From Bacillota bacterium (GTDB lineage Bacteria; Bacillota; UBA5301): 41,704 nt of DNA. Positions 7,301 through 14,648 of the stretch are shown piece by piece; position 1 is the first letter of the stretch; each line of letters begins with the position of its first letter. The position numbers and the translations under genes were made by a program. A model generated the notes under the pieces. The model made no database searches, was not told the origin of the DNA, and saw only the letters and a list, made by a program, of their open reading frames with translations. The DNA lies in contig JAAYHC010000045.1 in the NCBI GenBank assembly GCA_012735535.1, forward strand, positions 1-41,704, in the 5' to 3' direction.

Positions 7301-8836
7301 TTAATTGCCTTCCAGGGTTATCGGGATCTGGACTTTCTGAAAGCTTTTGCCATTATCAAGCAGCTCAATCTCCGCAGTATATTCTCCGGCATTCAACGCA
7401 CCAATATACTCGCCGACCAAAAAACTTTCGTCGCCGGGATAAAGTCGTTCGAGCTCCGCGTTTTTCAGGTCAGTGGTCAGAACTAAGCCATTATTAGCAT
7501 CGAGCAAGCTTAACTTCGCGCTAGGTAATATGTGTATGCGGCCATCGTTCAGGATATGCAGAGTAAAGGTGACTTTATTCTCATCCTGGTTGACCTCGAT
7601 CGACTCAGCCGAGAGACTTGGCGTTGTGCCCTTACTGACAATACAGATTACCGGGGTCAGCAGCTCTTCCACAACTTGCGTTAGTTCGGGGTCTCGATAG
7701 GCGGTCAGCCGTAGGTTCGCATAGTATCCACCTGGTTCGGCATCGGCCGGAACCTGCAGGGTCAGGATGAAGCGGCCCGGTTGCATCGGCGCCAGCCTGA
7801 TACTGTCGCCAATCCCGTAAACCTGCAGCCACTCGTGGGCCGAGTAGGCATAGCCAGGCTTGAACTCCGCCGGCGTCACCTTGACGTAGATCTGTTCTTG
7901 GGACGCGTTGAAGATTTCGATTGCCCCGGTCTGCCGCTTTTTGGGATCCAAAGAGGCTTCGATCCGTGCCGGTTTAACATTAATTATCGTCCCCACCGCA
8001 TCATCATGCGGGGGCTCGAAATCGCCCGGTTCGATGGTGACCGTTTCATTTAAGATGCTCTGTCCCCGCTCACCATACTTGAGGATGGCGCTGAAATAAT
8101 AGGTGCCCGGCGGCAAGTACCGCTCCGGATAGTTGGTGAACAAGACCTTTGCCCCCGGATAGATCCTGGTAACGTTGGTGTTATTAGTGTGGCCGGGCTG
8201 AGTCCGCAAATTCAGTCGTTCAATGAGGCTACGGTTTTCGCCGCGGATAGTCACCTCGACTTCGGCCTCAAAATCCACATGCGACGGGTTATTGACCTCG
8301 GCCGTGATCAGTTGACGGCCCTGCTCATCTTTCTCGAGTCGGAGAAAACTGAGTTCGCCGCGGACCGGCAATGAGGGGCCGATAACTCGCACAATCACGC
8401 GCACCGCATAGCGCACCTGAATAGCGACATGGCTCGTCCCCATCTCCGGCTCCGGCTCGACCATAATGGTGATGATATGGGAACCGCTGGCGCCGAAGGG
8501 CACGGTGATCGTGATCGGTACTTCCACACTTTGATTTGCCGGCACGGTCACCATTTCGGCCGGTAAGGAGACCCAAGTCACTTCCGGAAAGATGGCCGGA
8601 TCGGCTTCCAGAAAGACAAGATTGCCATGATAGGCTTGGGCCGGCTGATAAACTTGCAGCCGTACGTTCTCCTGCCGGCCTGACGGGCTAAGATATAAAT
8701 TGAAACGACCTGTCTCCCCCGGACGCAAATTTAAATCTACGGTGAGAGGTTGTACACCTATTGCAGAACAAAGCGCAGATGAGAAAGTAATAATTAGCAA
8801 TAATAACAGCGCACTTAGAATAATTTCCCGTTTCAA
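7301..8836 (-). CDS. Exported tandem Ig-fold chaperone-like protein (DUF916/PapD-like)
   Basis: 511 residues with a Sec signal peptide (about 1-25). The rest is all beta and internally duplicated in the order A-B-A-B. A modules (about 27-140 and 285-385) show the PapD/DUF916 pattern: L-PG-T near the start, W at mid-domain, VPA or APMQP, then a VP segment. B modules (about 150-275 and 395-508) share YPG...L-PGTY/L-AGEY and an end in EPG/LEG. This recalls the DUF916-DUF3324 pair of WxL-interacting proteins, here doubled, and also fimbrial chaperones. The start is TTG behind GGGGGG. No C-terminal membrane anchor is seen, so it is probably periplasmic. Function is inferred from the fold and neighbours. 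Confidence 0.65.
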   Translation of the reverse strand: MKREIILSALLLLLIITFSSALCSAIGVQPLTVDLNLRPGETGRFNLYLSPSGRQENVRLQVYQPAQAYHGNLVFLEADPAIFPEVTWVSLPAEMVTVPANQSVEVPITITVPFGASGSHIITIMVEPEPEMGTSHVAIQVRYAVRVIVRVIGPSLPVRGELSFLRLEKDEQGRQLITAEVNNPSHVDFEAEVEVTIRGENRSLIERLNLRTQPGHTNNTNVTRIYPGAKVLFTNYPERYLPPGTYYFSAILKYGERGQSILNETVTIEPGDFEPPHDDAVGTIINVKPARIEASLDPKKRQTGAIEIFNASQEQIYVKVTPAEFKPGYAYSAHEWLQVYGIGDSIRLAPMQPGRFILTLQVPADAEPGGYYANLRLTAYRDPELTQVVEELLTPVICIVSKGTTPSLSAESIEVNQDENKVTFTLHILNDGRIHILPSAKLSLLDANNGLVLTTDLKNAELERLYPGDESFLVGEYIGALNAGEYTAEIELLDNGKSFQKVQIPITLEGN

Positions 8837-8854
8837 TTACGACCCCCCAAGCTT

Positions 8855-8898
8855 AAAAAATAGAGAGTTGGCGGCGTGGTCCGTTCCGCCGCCAACTC
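8855..8898 (-). terminator. Strong hairpin terminator/attenuator inside the cluster
   Basis: A perfect 12 bp GC-rich stem (8865-8876 with 8887-8898) with a 10-base loop is followed on the minus strand by a T-rich tract (8860-8855). It lies between the second subunit gene and the chaperone-like gene, 8 bases past the subunit stop. It probably limits read-through so that subunits are made in excess over the assembly proteins. Confidence 0.85.
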
Positions 8899-8906
8899 GA
8901 GTAACA

Positions 8907-9623
8907 TTAGACCGCTGCTGAAACGGTCAAGGTAATTAAACCATTGTACTCGCCGGCAGCTTGACCGGAGATGGTGTCACGCGTTCCGGCAAAGCCGAAG
9001 ACCTGGAATGGATAAATGCCTTTGCCTTCGAGTTGTACTGATACTGTTTCAGGATGATCGTTTGTCGGCCAGATCTTATCCCAGGCCGCAAGGGCGCCCA
9101 AGGCTGCAGTTAATGCATCCTCCCATTCGGGAACCTCGAAATTGTCCCATCCGGTCCAGACAGGAGTATCACCGCTACCAAAGAAGCCAATGGGTCGGCA
9201 GGGCACGAGTTGCTCCGGCAACACCCCGAGAATCGGCCAAGTATCATCGTCATATCCTTTGGAGAAAAATGCCCAGTAGGTCGTCGGCAGGGTATAGTCG
9301 CCGTTGGTCAGAGGAGTTCCGTCAAAAGTCACGGTGACAGGGGCGTTGGTTTCAACAACGAAACAGTTGGTATCTTTGACCTTGTTTTCACCCGGAGCAC
9401 CCACAAACCAACCAAAATCCATCAATGGAGGAACATCTTTCCACCAGGTCCAGAAGAGAAAGCCTTTTTTAAACTCGAGCTTCTGTGCGACAACCTTGGC
9501 GTACGGACCGACAGTGGCAGTGACATCGATTTCTTTACTATCCCCGTTCGGGCCGGCCAGCGCAACCGAGGCCGCACCAAGAGTTAATATGCCGATCAAG
9601 ACCAGCGTGAAGATCTTTTTCAC
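8907..9623 (-). CDS. Secreted beta-rich subunit, larger paralogue
   Basis: 238 residues from GTG at 9623, placed 7 bases behind AGGAG; an upstream GTG at 9638 is too early. The signal peptide covers about 1-23. The mature start KEIDVTATVGPYAKVV and the end YNGLITLTVSAAV match the smaller neighbour (EIPVKAVVGKYAKVV; YLAKVTITVSAL). The middle is longer and Trp/Pro-rich, with about eight Trp. No cell-wall anchor or membrane segment is present. The alternating hydrophobic strands at each end suit a fimbrial-type or spore-coat-U-type sandwich subunit. I do not recognise an exact family. It is likely a tip, minor or adhesive subunit next to the smaller major one. Confidence 0.65.
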   Translation of the reverse strand: MKKIFTLVLIGILTLGAASVALAGPNGDSKEIDVTATVGPYAKVVAQKLEFKKGFLFWTWWKDVPPLMDFGWFVGAPGENKVKDTNCFVVETNAPVTVTFDGTPLTNGDYTLPTTYWAFFSKGYDDDTWPILGVLPEQLVPCRPIGFFGSGDTPVWTGWDNFEVPEWEDALTAALGALAAWDKIWPTNDHPETVSVQLEGKGIYPFQVFGFAGTRDTISGQAAGEYNGLITLTVSAAV

Positions 9624-9654
9624 AGTATCACTCCTCACAAATTAGAATTAAGCA

Positions 9655-10134
9655 TTAGAGAGCAGAAACAGTGATGGTCACTTTGGCCAAGTAATTACCG
9701 GCGGACTGGGCGGAAATGGCACCGAGTTTTGCCGTTCCAGAGAGGATGTACTTGCCATAAGCAGCTCCGGTCCTGGTGAACGAAGTGGACTGACCACCTT
9801 TGAACTTGTAGCCGCCAAAATCGTAATCAACCGCGATCGTATCATTGCCGCCGTTTAACGTTAATACGGTAGCACTCAGTTGCACGTCAATGGAGCAGTT
9901 CGATTCGATCTCAACATCAGTCTGGGCCTGATCAGTCTCGTTAGCCCGGCCTTCAAAGTTGAAACTCAGACCGCCGCACCCAAGCTCGACTACTTTCGCA
10001 TACTTACCGACAACGGCTTTAACCGGAATTTCAGCACTTACACCATTTTCCGGGTTACCTGCAGCGGCTAACGCAAACGCACCGAGGCCCAAAACCAAGG
10101 ACAACGCCAACACAACAACCATGATTTTTTTCAT
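9655..10134 (-). CDS. Secreted beta-rich subunit, pilin-like, probable major subunit
   Basis: 159 residues with a clear signal peptide (MKKIMVVVL...ALA, about 1-23). The mature part is beta-rich, with two Cys (CGG near 53 and NCS near 79) that could form a disulfide, and ends AGNYLAKVTITVSAL. It resembles fimbrial or spore-coat-U sandwich proteins in length and pattern. The ribosome site AAGGAGGT is the strongest in the cluster, fitting high expression. It lies 31 bases upstream of the larger paralogue, and a terminator follows the pair. No type IV prepilin cleavage motif is present, so export is by Sec. Function as a surface fibre subunit is an inference. Confidence 0.65.
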   Translation of the reverse strand: MKKIMVVVLALSLVLGLGAFALAAAGNPENGVSAEIPVKAVVGKYAKVVELGCGGLSFNFEGRANETDQAQTDVEIESNCSIDVQLSATVLTLNGGNDTIAVDYDFGGYKFKGGQSTSFTRTGAAYGKYILSGTAKLGAISAQSAGNYLAKVTITVSAL

Positions 10135-10238
10135 TAATGCATACCTCCTTAGATTTGTTGAATTGATCCGACTAAGGGAGTAAAGCCTAGTTTTTTGCTT
10201 CCACCTCCCTAACAGTGCTAGAGGTAAAGGCAGGCTCG

Positions 10239-11102
10239 TTAGTCCACAATGCTAAAGGAGACCGAGCCGCCGTCATAAACGCCGGCAAAATCATCCCATG
10301 TGCTCTGGAGAAGCATATAAACCGTGAACAAGGCCGAACCAGACTGCACGCCGCCGAGAATTACTCCGTCCTTGGTGAGCGGCACAAAGTCGCCATCGGG
10401 GTCAAGCGAGACCAGCAACTGCTCGAGCGGAATACGCCGGACCTCGTCAGACCGAGCGTCGGCAACCAAAGCCAGCGGCGTAGCATGCACTTTGAGCCGC
10501 CAGCCGGAATAGTTTGTCCTCACTTGGACGGTAATCGGTTCTTTGGCCGGATAGTAGCCTGGACCGGACATCGCCGCAAACTCGATCGGCGAACCGGTGA
10601 CCTGCAACTGATACAGTTTTGGCTGACAAAGCGTCAGGGTAATTGTCGGCCAATCACGCGAGGACGGAACCAACTCGATCCGGTACTCTCCGGCCGGTAA
10701 GTTCAGATCGCGCGGCAATTTTAGCCGGTACTCGGCGGTGGGATTGTCCGCGGCCAACTGAACCGGAAAATGCTTATTCAGTTGAAAAGCTTGTCGGTTG
10801 GTGCTGACTAAAAGAGATGCATCATGACCGGTCAAGTCGGTGATTCTGCTGAGCGATCCGACGTGGTAATTAACGCTGATCGACCGACCGGAAACCGCAG
10901 CAAAGACGATAACCGCCTCTTCCCGGTTCTGGTCGTAGCCGAGATCAATGCGCAGATCGGCGTTGCTAAAAGACCAGTCCCAGCGGGCATCTGAACCAAT
11001 AGCAGTGCCGGCCGGTACGGAAAATGATAAGACCGCCAACGGCACAACCAGCGCGAGTGCAATAATTCGGATGAATTGAACACTTGCTCTCCCCTGTAAC
11101 AT
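10239..11102 (-). CDS. Exported hypothetical beta-rich protein, first gene of the cluster
   Basis: 287 residues, ATG behind AGGGAAG. The signal peptide is about 1-36 with a long n-region (IRIIALALVVPLAVLSF core, ending GTA). The rest is predominantly beta. The segment LPAGEYRIELVPSS (about 148-161) resembles the PG-Y or AGEY strands of the chaperone-like protein. The C-terminus GGSVSFSIVD ends in a strand. No family recognised and no membrane anchor visible. It lies 104 bases upstream of the pilin-like gene on the same strand. It may be a second subunit, adhesin or assembly factor of the same system. Confidence 0.6.
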   Translation of the reverse strand: MLQGRASVQFIRIIALALVVPLAVLSFSVPAGTAIGSDARWDWSFSNADLRIDLGYDQNREEAVIVFAAVSGRSISVNYHVGSLSRITDLTGHDASLLVSTNRQAFQLNKHFPVQLAADNPTAEYRLKLPRDLNLPAGEYRIELVPSSRDWPTITLTLCQPKLYQLQVTGSPIEFAAMSGPGYYPAKEPITVQVRTNYSGWRLKVHATPLALVADARSDEVRRIPLEQLLVSLDPDGDFVPLTKDGVILGGVQSGSALFTVYMLLQSTWDDFAGVYDGGSVSFSIVD

Positions 11103-11276
11103 TCGTCCGCTTCCCTATCGCCCAGACTTTGAACCTATTATTACCAGTACTGCAAATGATATGCGCCTACGTCCGCTAATATATCCCGATGTGATGAAAA
11201 ATATTCCAGCTTTGGACAAGTTTTTATCGCGAGCTGATTTCGTGCCCATTTTCCTGGTTCAAGTCCGATTTTCTGT

Positions 11277-11305
11277 TTTACAAACCGCTTTTGATGTCCT
11301 ATAAT
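11277..11305 (+). promoter_or_regulatory. Sigma-A promoter of gdhA
   Basis: TTTACA (11277-11282) and a perfect TATAAT (11300-11305) are separated by 17 bases, and the ATG follows 25 bases downstream of the -10. This places transcription start near 11312. The same intergenic stretch must hold the promoter of the divergent secretin cluster, where I see no convincing consensus. Confidence 0.85.
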
Positions 11306-11329
11306 TGTTCAAATAGGGGTGATTTTGTA

Positions 11330-12616
11330 ATGGGAGAGGAAAAGTACAATCCATATTTAATCGCACAATCACAATTTGACAGCGTAGCTGAAATGATCGG
11401 GTTAGATCAGTCCACCCGCCAGCTGCTGCGTCAACCAAGCCGGGAGTTCCACTTCACCATCCCGGTGAAAATGGATGATGGGACCACCAAAGTCTTCAAC
11501 GCCTACCGGATCCAGCACAATGATGCGCGCGGACCGGCCAAAGGCGGGATTCGGTTTCATCCCGATGAGACCGTCGATACGATCAGAGCTCTCGCCATGT
11601 GGATGACTTGGAAGTGCGCGGTCGTCGATATTCCGCTCGGTGGCGGGAAAGGCGGCGTGATCTGTGATCCCCGGACCATGTCCCCGGGTGAACAGGAGAG
11701 GCTCTGCCGGGGCTATATCAGACAGCTGGCCAAGAATATCGGTCCGGTAGTTGATGTCCCGGCACCTGATGTCATGACCTGTCCCCAACACATGATGTGG
11801 ATGTTGGACGAGTACGAAGTGATCACCGGCGGCCATTATCCCGGCGTAATTACCGGAAAGCCGGTCGGAATGGGTGGTTCGCTCGGCCGCACCGAAGCGA
11901 CCGGTTACGGCGTCATTTACTGTTTACGCGAAGCCTTGAAGATCTTAAATATTGATATCGCCTCTACGACAGCCAGTATCCAAGGTTTCGGCAATGTGGC
12001 CGAACATGCCGCCCGGCTATATACCCAAATGGGCGGCACGGTAGTGGCGATTTCGCGCTGGGATAACGTAGAGAAAAAATCTTACACGATTTATTCGCCT
12101 AATGGTCTGGATCTTGACCGGTTTGCCTCCCTCAAAGAGCCCTGTGGCGCCATCGATAAAGCCAAGGCCCGGGCGTTTGGCTATGAGGTCTTAGACGGCG
12201 ATGCCTGGCTTGCCCAAGATGTGGACATCCTGTTGCCCTGTGCCCTGGAAAATCAATTAACTCCGGAGACCTTTGCCAAGGTCAGTCCGCGGGTCAAGGT
12301 GATCTGCGAAGGTGCCAACGGCCCGACAACCCCGGATTGCGACGAATTGATCAAAGCCAGAAACATCATGCTCATCCCTGACTTCCTTTGCAATGCCGGC
12401 GGGGTCACCTGCAGCTACTTTGAGCAAATACAGTCCAATACCAACAGCTATTGGTCGAAAGAAGAAGTTTTGAGCAAGCTGGATGCGAAAATGACGGCGG
12501 CCTTTAAGGATGTTTATGAACTAGCGGAAAAAGAAGGGCTCTATCTGCGCGACGCGGCCTATGTGATCGCGATTAAACGCGTCGCCGAGGCGGTGAAGCT
12601 GCGGGGCTGGGTCTAA
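11330..12616 (+). CDS. gdhA: Glutamate dehydrogenase (NAD(P)-dependent)
   Basis: 428 residues, matching the hexameric GDH family. It interconverts 2-oxoglutarate plus ammonia and glutamate. The N-terminal catalytic domain shows RGPAKGGIRFHP and the active-site stretch KCAVVDIPLGGGKGG with its lysines, then VPAPDV. The Rossmann domain has IQGFGNVAEHAA (GXGXXA type). The C-terminus contains CNAGGVTCSYFE. ATG at 11330 follows AGGGGTGA; an in-frame start at 11291 would lie inside the promoter and is rejected. It is the only complete plus-strand protein gene and converges on gltX-tRNA-Gln. Coenzyme choice cannot be told by eye. Its substrate is the product of the citrate operon at 28-32 kb. Confidence 0.97.
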   Translation: MGEEKYNPYLIAQSQFDSVAEMIGLDQSTRQLLRQPSREFHFTIPVKMDDGTTKVFNAYRIQHNDARGPAKGGIRFHPDETVDTIRALAMWMTWKCAVVDIPLGGGKGGVICDPRTMSPGEQERLCRGYIRQLAKNIGPVVDVPAPDVMTCPQHMMWMLDEYEVITGGHYPGVITGKPVGMGGSLGRTEATGYGVIYCLREALKILNIDIASTTASIQGFGNVAEHAARLYTQMGGTVVAISRWDNVEKKSYTIYSPNGLDLDRFASLKEPCGAIDKAKARAFGYEVLDGDAWLAQDVDILLPCALENQLTPETFAKVSPRVKVICEGANGPTTPDCDELIKARNIMLIPDFLCNAGGVTCSYFEQIQSNTNSYWSKEEVLSKLDAKMTAAFKDVYELAEKEGLYLRDAAYVIAIKRVAEAVKLRGWV

Positions 12617-12643
12617 ACCAGACAAATTCCCCGACGTAGACGA

Positions 12644-12673
12644 AAACCCCAAGCCAACGATGGCTTGGGGTTT
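12644..12673. terminator. Bidirectional terminator between gdhA and tRNA-Gln/gltX
   Basis: A perfect 13 bp stem (12644-12656 with 12661-12673) with a 4-base loop has AAACCCC at one end and GGGGTTT at the other. T runs leave the hairpin in both directions. It closes both the gdhA and the gltX-tRNA-Gln transcripts. Confidence 0.88.
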
Positions 12674-12689
12674 AATAATGCAATTAAAA

Positions 12690-12763
12690 TGGCTGGGGAG
12701 GAAGGACTCGAACCCTCGCTACCAGGGCCAGAACCTGGCGTCCTACCACTAGACGACTCCCCA
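12690..12763 (-). tRNA. tRNA-Gln (anticodon CTG)
   Basis: 74 bases on the minus strand with an encoded CCA (12692-12690). The acceptor TGGGGAG pairs with CTCCCCA. The anticodon stem CCAGG/CCTGG encloses TTCTGGC with anticodon CTG, which decodes CAG (Gln). The T arm GAGGG-TTCGAGT-CCTTC has one mismatch/wobble. It begins 45 bases past the gltX stop with no terminator between, so it appears co-transcribed with the synthetase that should charge it with glutamate before GatCAB action. Confidence 0.95.
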
Positions 12764-12808
12764 GCGACACCAGTTATTCTAACATATGCCGGCCCATTTG
12801 ACAATACC

Positions 12809-14278
12809 TTATTCCGCCAACAATTCTTTGGCCTTCGCCGCTCCGGCTCGCAAGCGCTTCAACACCTCATCCCGGCCGATCAAGAGCAAGGTTTCGTAAA
12901 TGCCCGGGCTGACCGCCCGTCCGGTAACCGCCGCCCTGACCGGATGAATCAGTTTTCCTAGCTTGACATCGAACTCCTCCATCAGCTTAGCGAACTCGGC
13001 TTCGAGCGCCGCTTGGGTGAACTCAGGCATACCTTCGAGATCAGCAGCCAAACGCTCGAGAACCTGCGGGGCCAACTCACTCCTCAGGTTTTTCAAAGCC
13101 TGCTCATCGTACTCGACATCCGTAAAGAAGTAGCTGGTAAGATCGGCGATCTCATTCAGCGTTTTCAGCCGTGTCTGCATCTCAGCGACAATCTTGGTCA
13201 GCCGCGCGAGTTCGGCCGGTGATAAATCCCGCGTGATCAACCCGGCCTGTTCCAAAAACGGCCGGCAGAGATCGGTTAAGCGCTCCACCGAGGTCTGGCG
13301 GATATAGACCCCGTTCATCCATTGCAGCTTCGCGTAGTCGAAGACTGCCGGGTTCTTGGAAACCCCGTCCAGGGTAAAGTACTCGATCAATTGCTCCTTG
13401 GTAAACAAGTTGTCCGTCGCGTTGTACGACCAGCCTAACAAGGCCAGATAGTTGAGCAGGGCTTCCGGGAGATAACCATCATCTTTGTACTGGATCACGG
13501 ACGTCGCCCCGTGGCGTTTGCTCAGTTTAGTCTTGTCCGGCCCTAAGATCATCGAGATATGGGCAAATTGGGGAACCTCCCAACCCAGCGCTTCATAGAG
13601 CTGGATCTGCTTGGGAGTATTCGAAAGATGATCCTCACCCCTGATCACATGGCTGATCTCCATGAGATGATCATCGACGACGACCGCGAAGTTGTAGGTC
13701 GGCATCCCATCCGATTTAACGATGACAAAATCATCGACGACCTCGTTTTCGAAGACGACCTTGCCGCGGACCAGATCATCGACGATCGTCCGGCCGACCT
13801 CCGCCGCTTTGAACCGGATGACCGGCACCCGGCCCTCGGCTTTGTAGCGCTCGACTTCGGCGGCCGAAAGACCCAAGCACTTGCGATCATACCGCGGAGC
13901 TTGTCCAGCCGCGAGCAGCTCCTTGCGGCGTTGATCCAACTCCTCGGGGCTGCAGTAGCAGTAATAGGCCCTGCCTTTATCGATCAGTTCTTGAGCATAC
14001 CGCCGGTAGATTTCGAGCCGCTCGGTCTGGTAATAAGGGCCATGGTCGCCATCTTTGCCCGGACCCTCATCCCAATCCAGCCCCAACCAGGTCAAGCCGT
14101 CAAAGATGGCTTGTACCGATTCTTCGGTCGACCGAACCAGATCGGTATCCTCGATCCTTAAAATAAAATCTCCTCCGTAATGGCGGGCGAACAACCAGTT
14201 AAAAAGAGCCGTTCGTGCACCACCGACATGCAAATAGCCGGTAGGGCTAGGAGCAAACCTGACGCGTACCCGCTGCAC
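12809..14278 (-). CDS. gltX: Glutamate--tRNA ligase, probably non-discriminating
   Basis: 489 residues, the usual bacterial GluRS length. The class I signatures are PSPTGYLHVGGA (HIGH type, about residues 9-20) and KLSKRHG (KMSKS type, near 255). The anticodon-binding helical domain fills the C-terminal third. It attaches glutamate to tRNA-Glu, and in organisms using GatCAB also to tRNA-Gln. No GlnRS is seen and gatCAB is in this window, so a non-discriminating enzyme is likely. GTG start at 14278 behind GAGGAGGT. tRNA-Gln(CTG) lies directly downstream in the same direction. No T-box is visible upstream. Confidence 0.97.
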   Translation of the reverse strand: MQRVRVRFAPSPTGYLHVGGARTALFNWLFARHYGGDFILRIEDTDLVRSTEESVQAIFDGLTWLGLDWDEGPGKDGDHGPYYQTERLEIYRRYAQELIDKGRAYYCYCSPEELDQRRKELLAAGQAPRYDRKCLGLSAAEVERYKAEGRVPVIRFKAAEVGRTIVDDLVRGKVVFENEVVDDFVIVKSDGMPTYNFAVVVDDHLMEISHVIRGEDHLSNTPKQIQLYEALGWEVPQFAHISMILGPDKTKLSKRHGATSVIQYKDDGYLPEALLNYLALLGWSYNATDNLFTKEQLIEYFTLDGVSKNPAVFDYAKLQWMNGVYIRQTSVERLTDLCRPFLEQAGLITRDLSPAELARLTKIVAEMQTRLKTLNEIADLTSYFFTDVEYDEQALKNLRSELAPQVLERLAADLEGMPEFTQAALEAEFAKLMEEFDVKLGKLIHPVRAAVTGRAVSPGIYETLLLIGRDEVLKRLRAGAAKAKELLAE

Positions 14279-14355
14279 ACAAACACCTCCTCGAAACGTA
14301 CCGTGAAGTGTTCAACATTCAAACCGCCTGCTCCTGCTCGCCGGGGTCCTAATAG

Positions 14356-14387
14356 CCAAAAAAGTGCGGATTCCGCACTCTTTTGGT
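14356..14387 (-). terminator. Rho-independent terminator after the small K/Q-rich gene
   Basis: On the minus strand AGTGCGG (14379-14373) pairs with CCGCACT (14369-14363) around a 3-base loop, followed by a T tract (14363-14358). It separates the small gene and the upstream salvage run from gltX. Confidence 0.82.
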
Positions 14388-14411
14388 CAACCTCTGCGCA
14401 TTCAAAAGCGG

Positions 14412-14570
14412 TTAGGATTTTTTCATTTTCTTCGGCTGTTTTAACTGTTTTTGCTGTTGCTTTTGTTGCGTGCCAAGTTCATTGGCAAACTCGTAGAACT
14501 CCTGAGTTTCTTGTTGCCCAGTGTTCTGTTGACCCTGTCTCTGCTGCTTTTTCTGGGCTTTCTTCGCCAT
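14412..14570 (-). CDS. Small Lys/Gln-rich protein, possibly spore-related
   Basis: 52 residues, ATG at 14570 with GGAGG ten bases upstream and a terminator just past its stop. The composition is extreme: about a third Gln and a quarter Lys, in runs such as QQKQQQKQLKQ. A single less biased segment (EFYEFANELG, about 28-37) lies in the middle. The layout loosely recalls gamma-type small acid-soluble spore proteins (EFASET...AQQ repeats), but the match is weak and the protein is basic. No membrane segment. The start, ribosome site and terminator make it a credible gene; the function is unknown. Confidence 0.6.
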   Translation of the reverse strand: MAKKAQKKQQRQGQQNTGQQETQEFYEFANELGTQQKQQQKQLKQPKKMKKS

Positions 14571-14598
14571 TTCTTAACGGCCTCCTTAAAGCGTAAGG

Positions 14599-14620
14599 GT
14601 GCTCTAGCGACTAGAGACAC
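14599..14620 (-). other. Small stem-loop upstream of the K/Q-rich gene
   Basis: GTGCTCTAG (14599-14607) pairs with CTAGAGACAC (14611-14620) with one bulged base. No T tract follows in either direction. It lies between the mtaD stop and the ribosome site of the small gene, so it may act as an mRNA stabiliser or processing hairpin. Confidence 0.35.
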
Positions 14621-14648
14621 TTATAGTCTGGCAGGCCCAGGAGTCCGT

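Noticed and set aside
10135-10238. A separate promoter or terminator between the first exported gene and the pilin-like gene
   Set aside because: Partial inverted repeats (GGGAG/CTCCC) and a T-run are present, but neither a stable hairpin with a T tract in the right direction nor clear -35/-10 boxes were found.
11291-11329. An upstream in-frame start for gdhA
   Set aside because: It would put the start codon inside the promoter between -35 and -10; the ATG at 11330 has a good ribosome site and the family length.
13559-14161. A 200-codon plus-strand open frame
   Set aside because: It is antisense to gltX, a certain gene. Long antisense frames are expected in GC-moderate coding DNA.
14279-14411. 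A T-box riboswitch upstream of gltX
   Set aside because: The region is short and holds a simple terminator hairpin. No T-box sequence (TGGNACCGCG-like) is visible.
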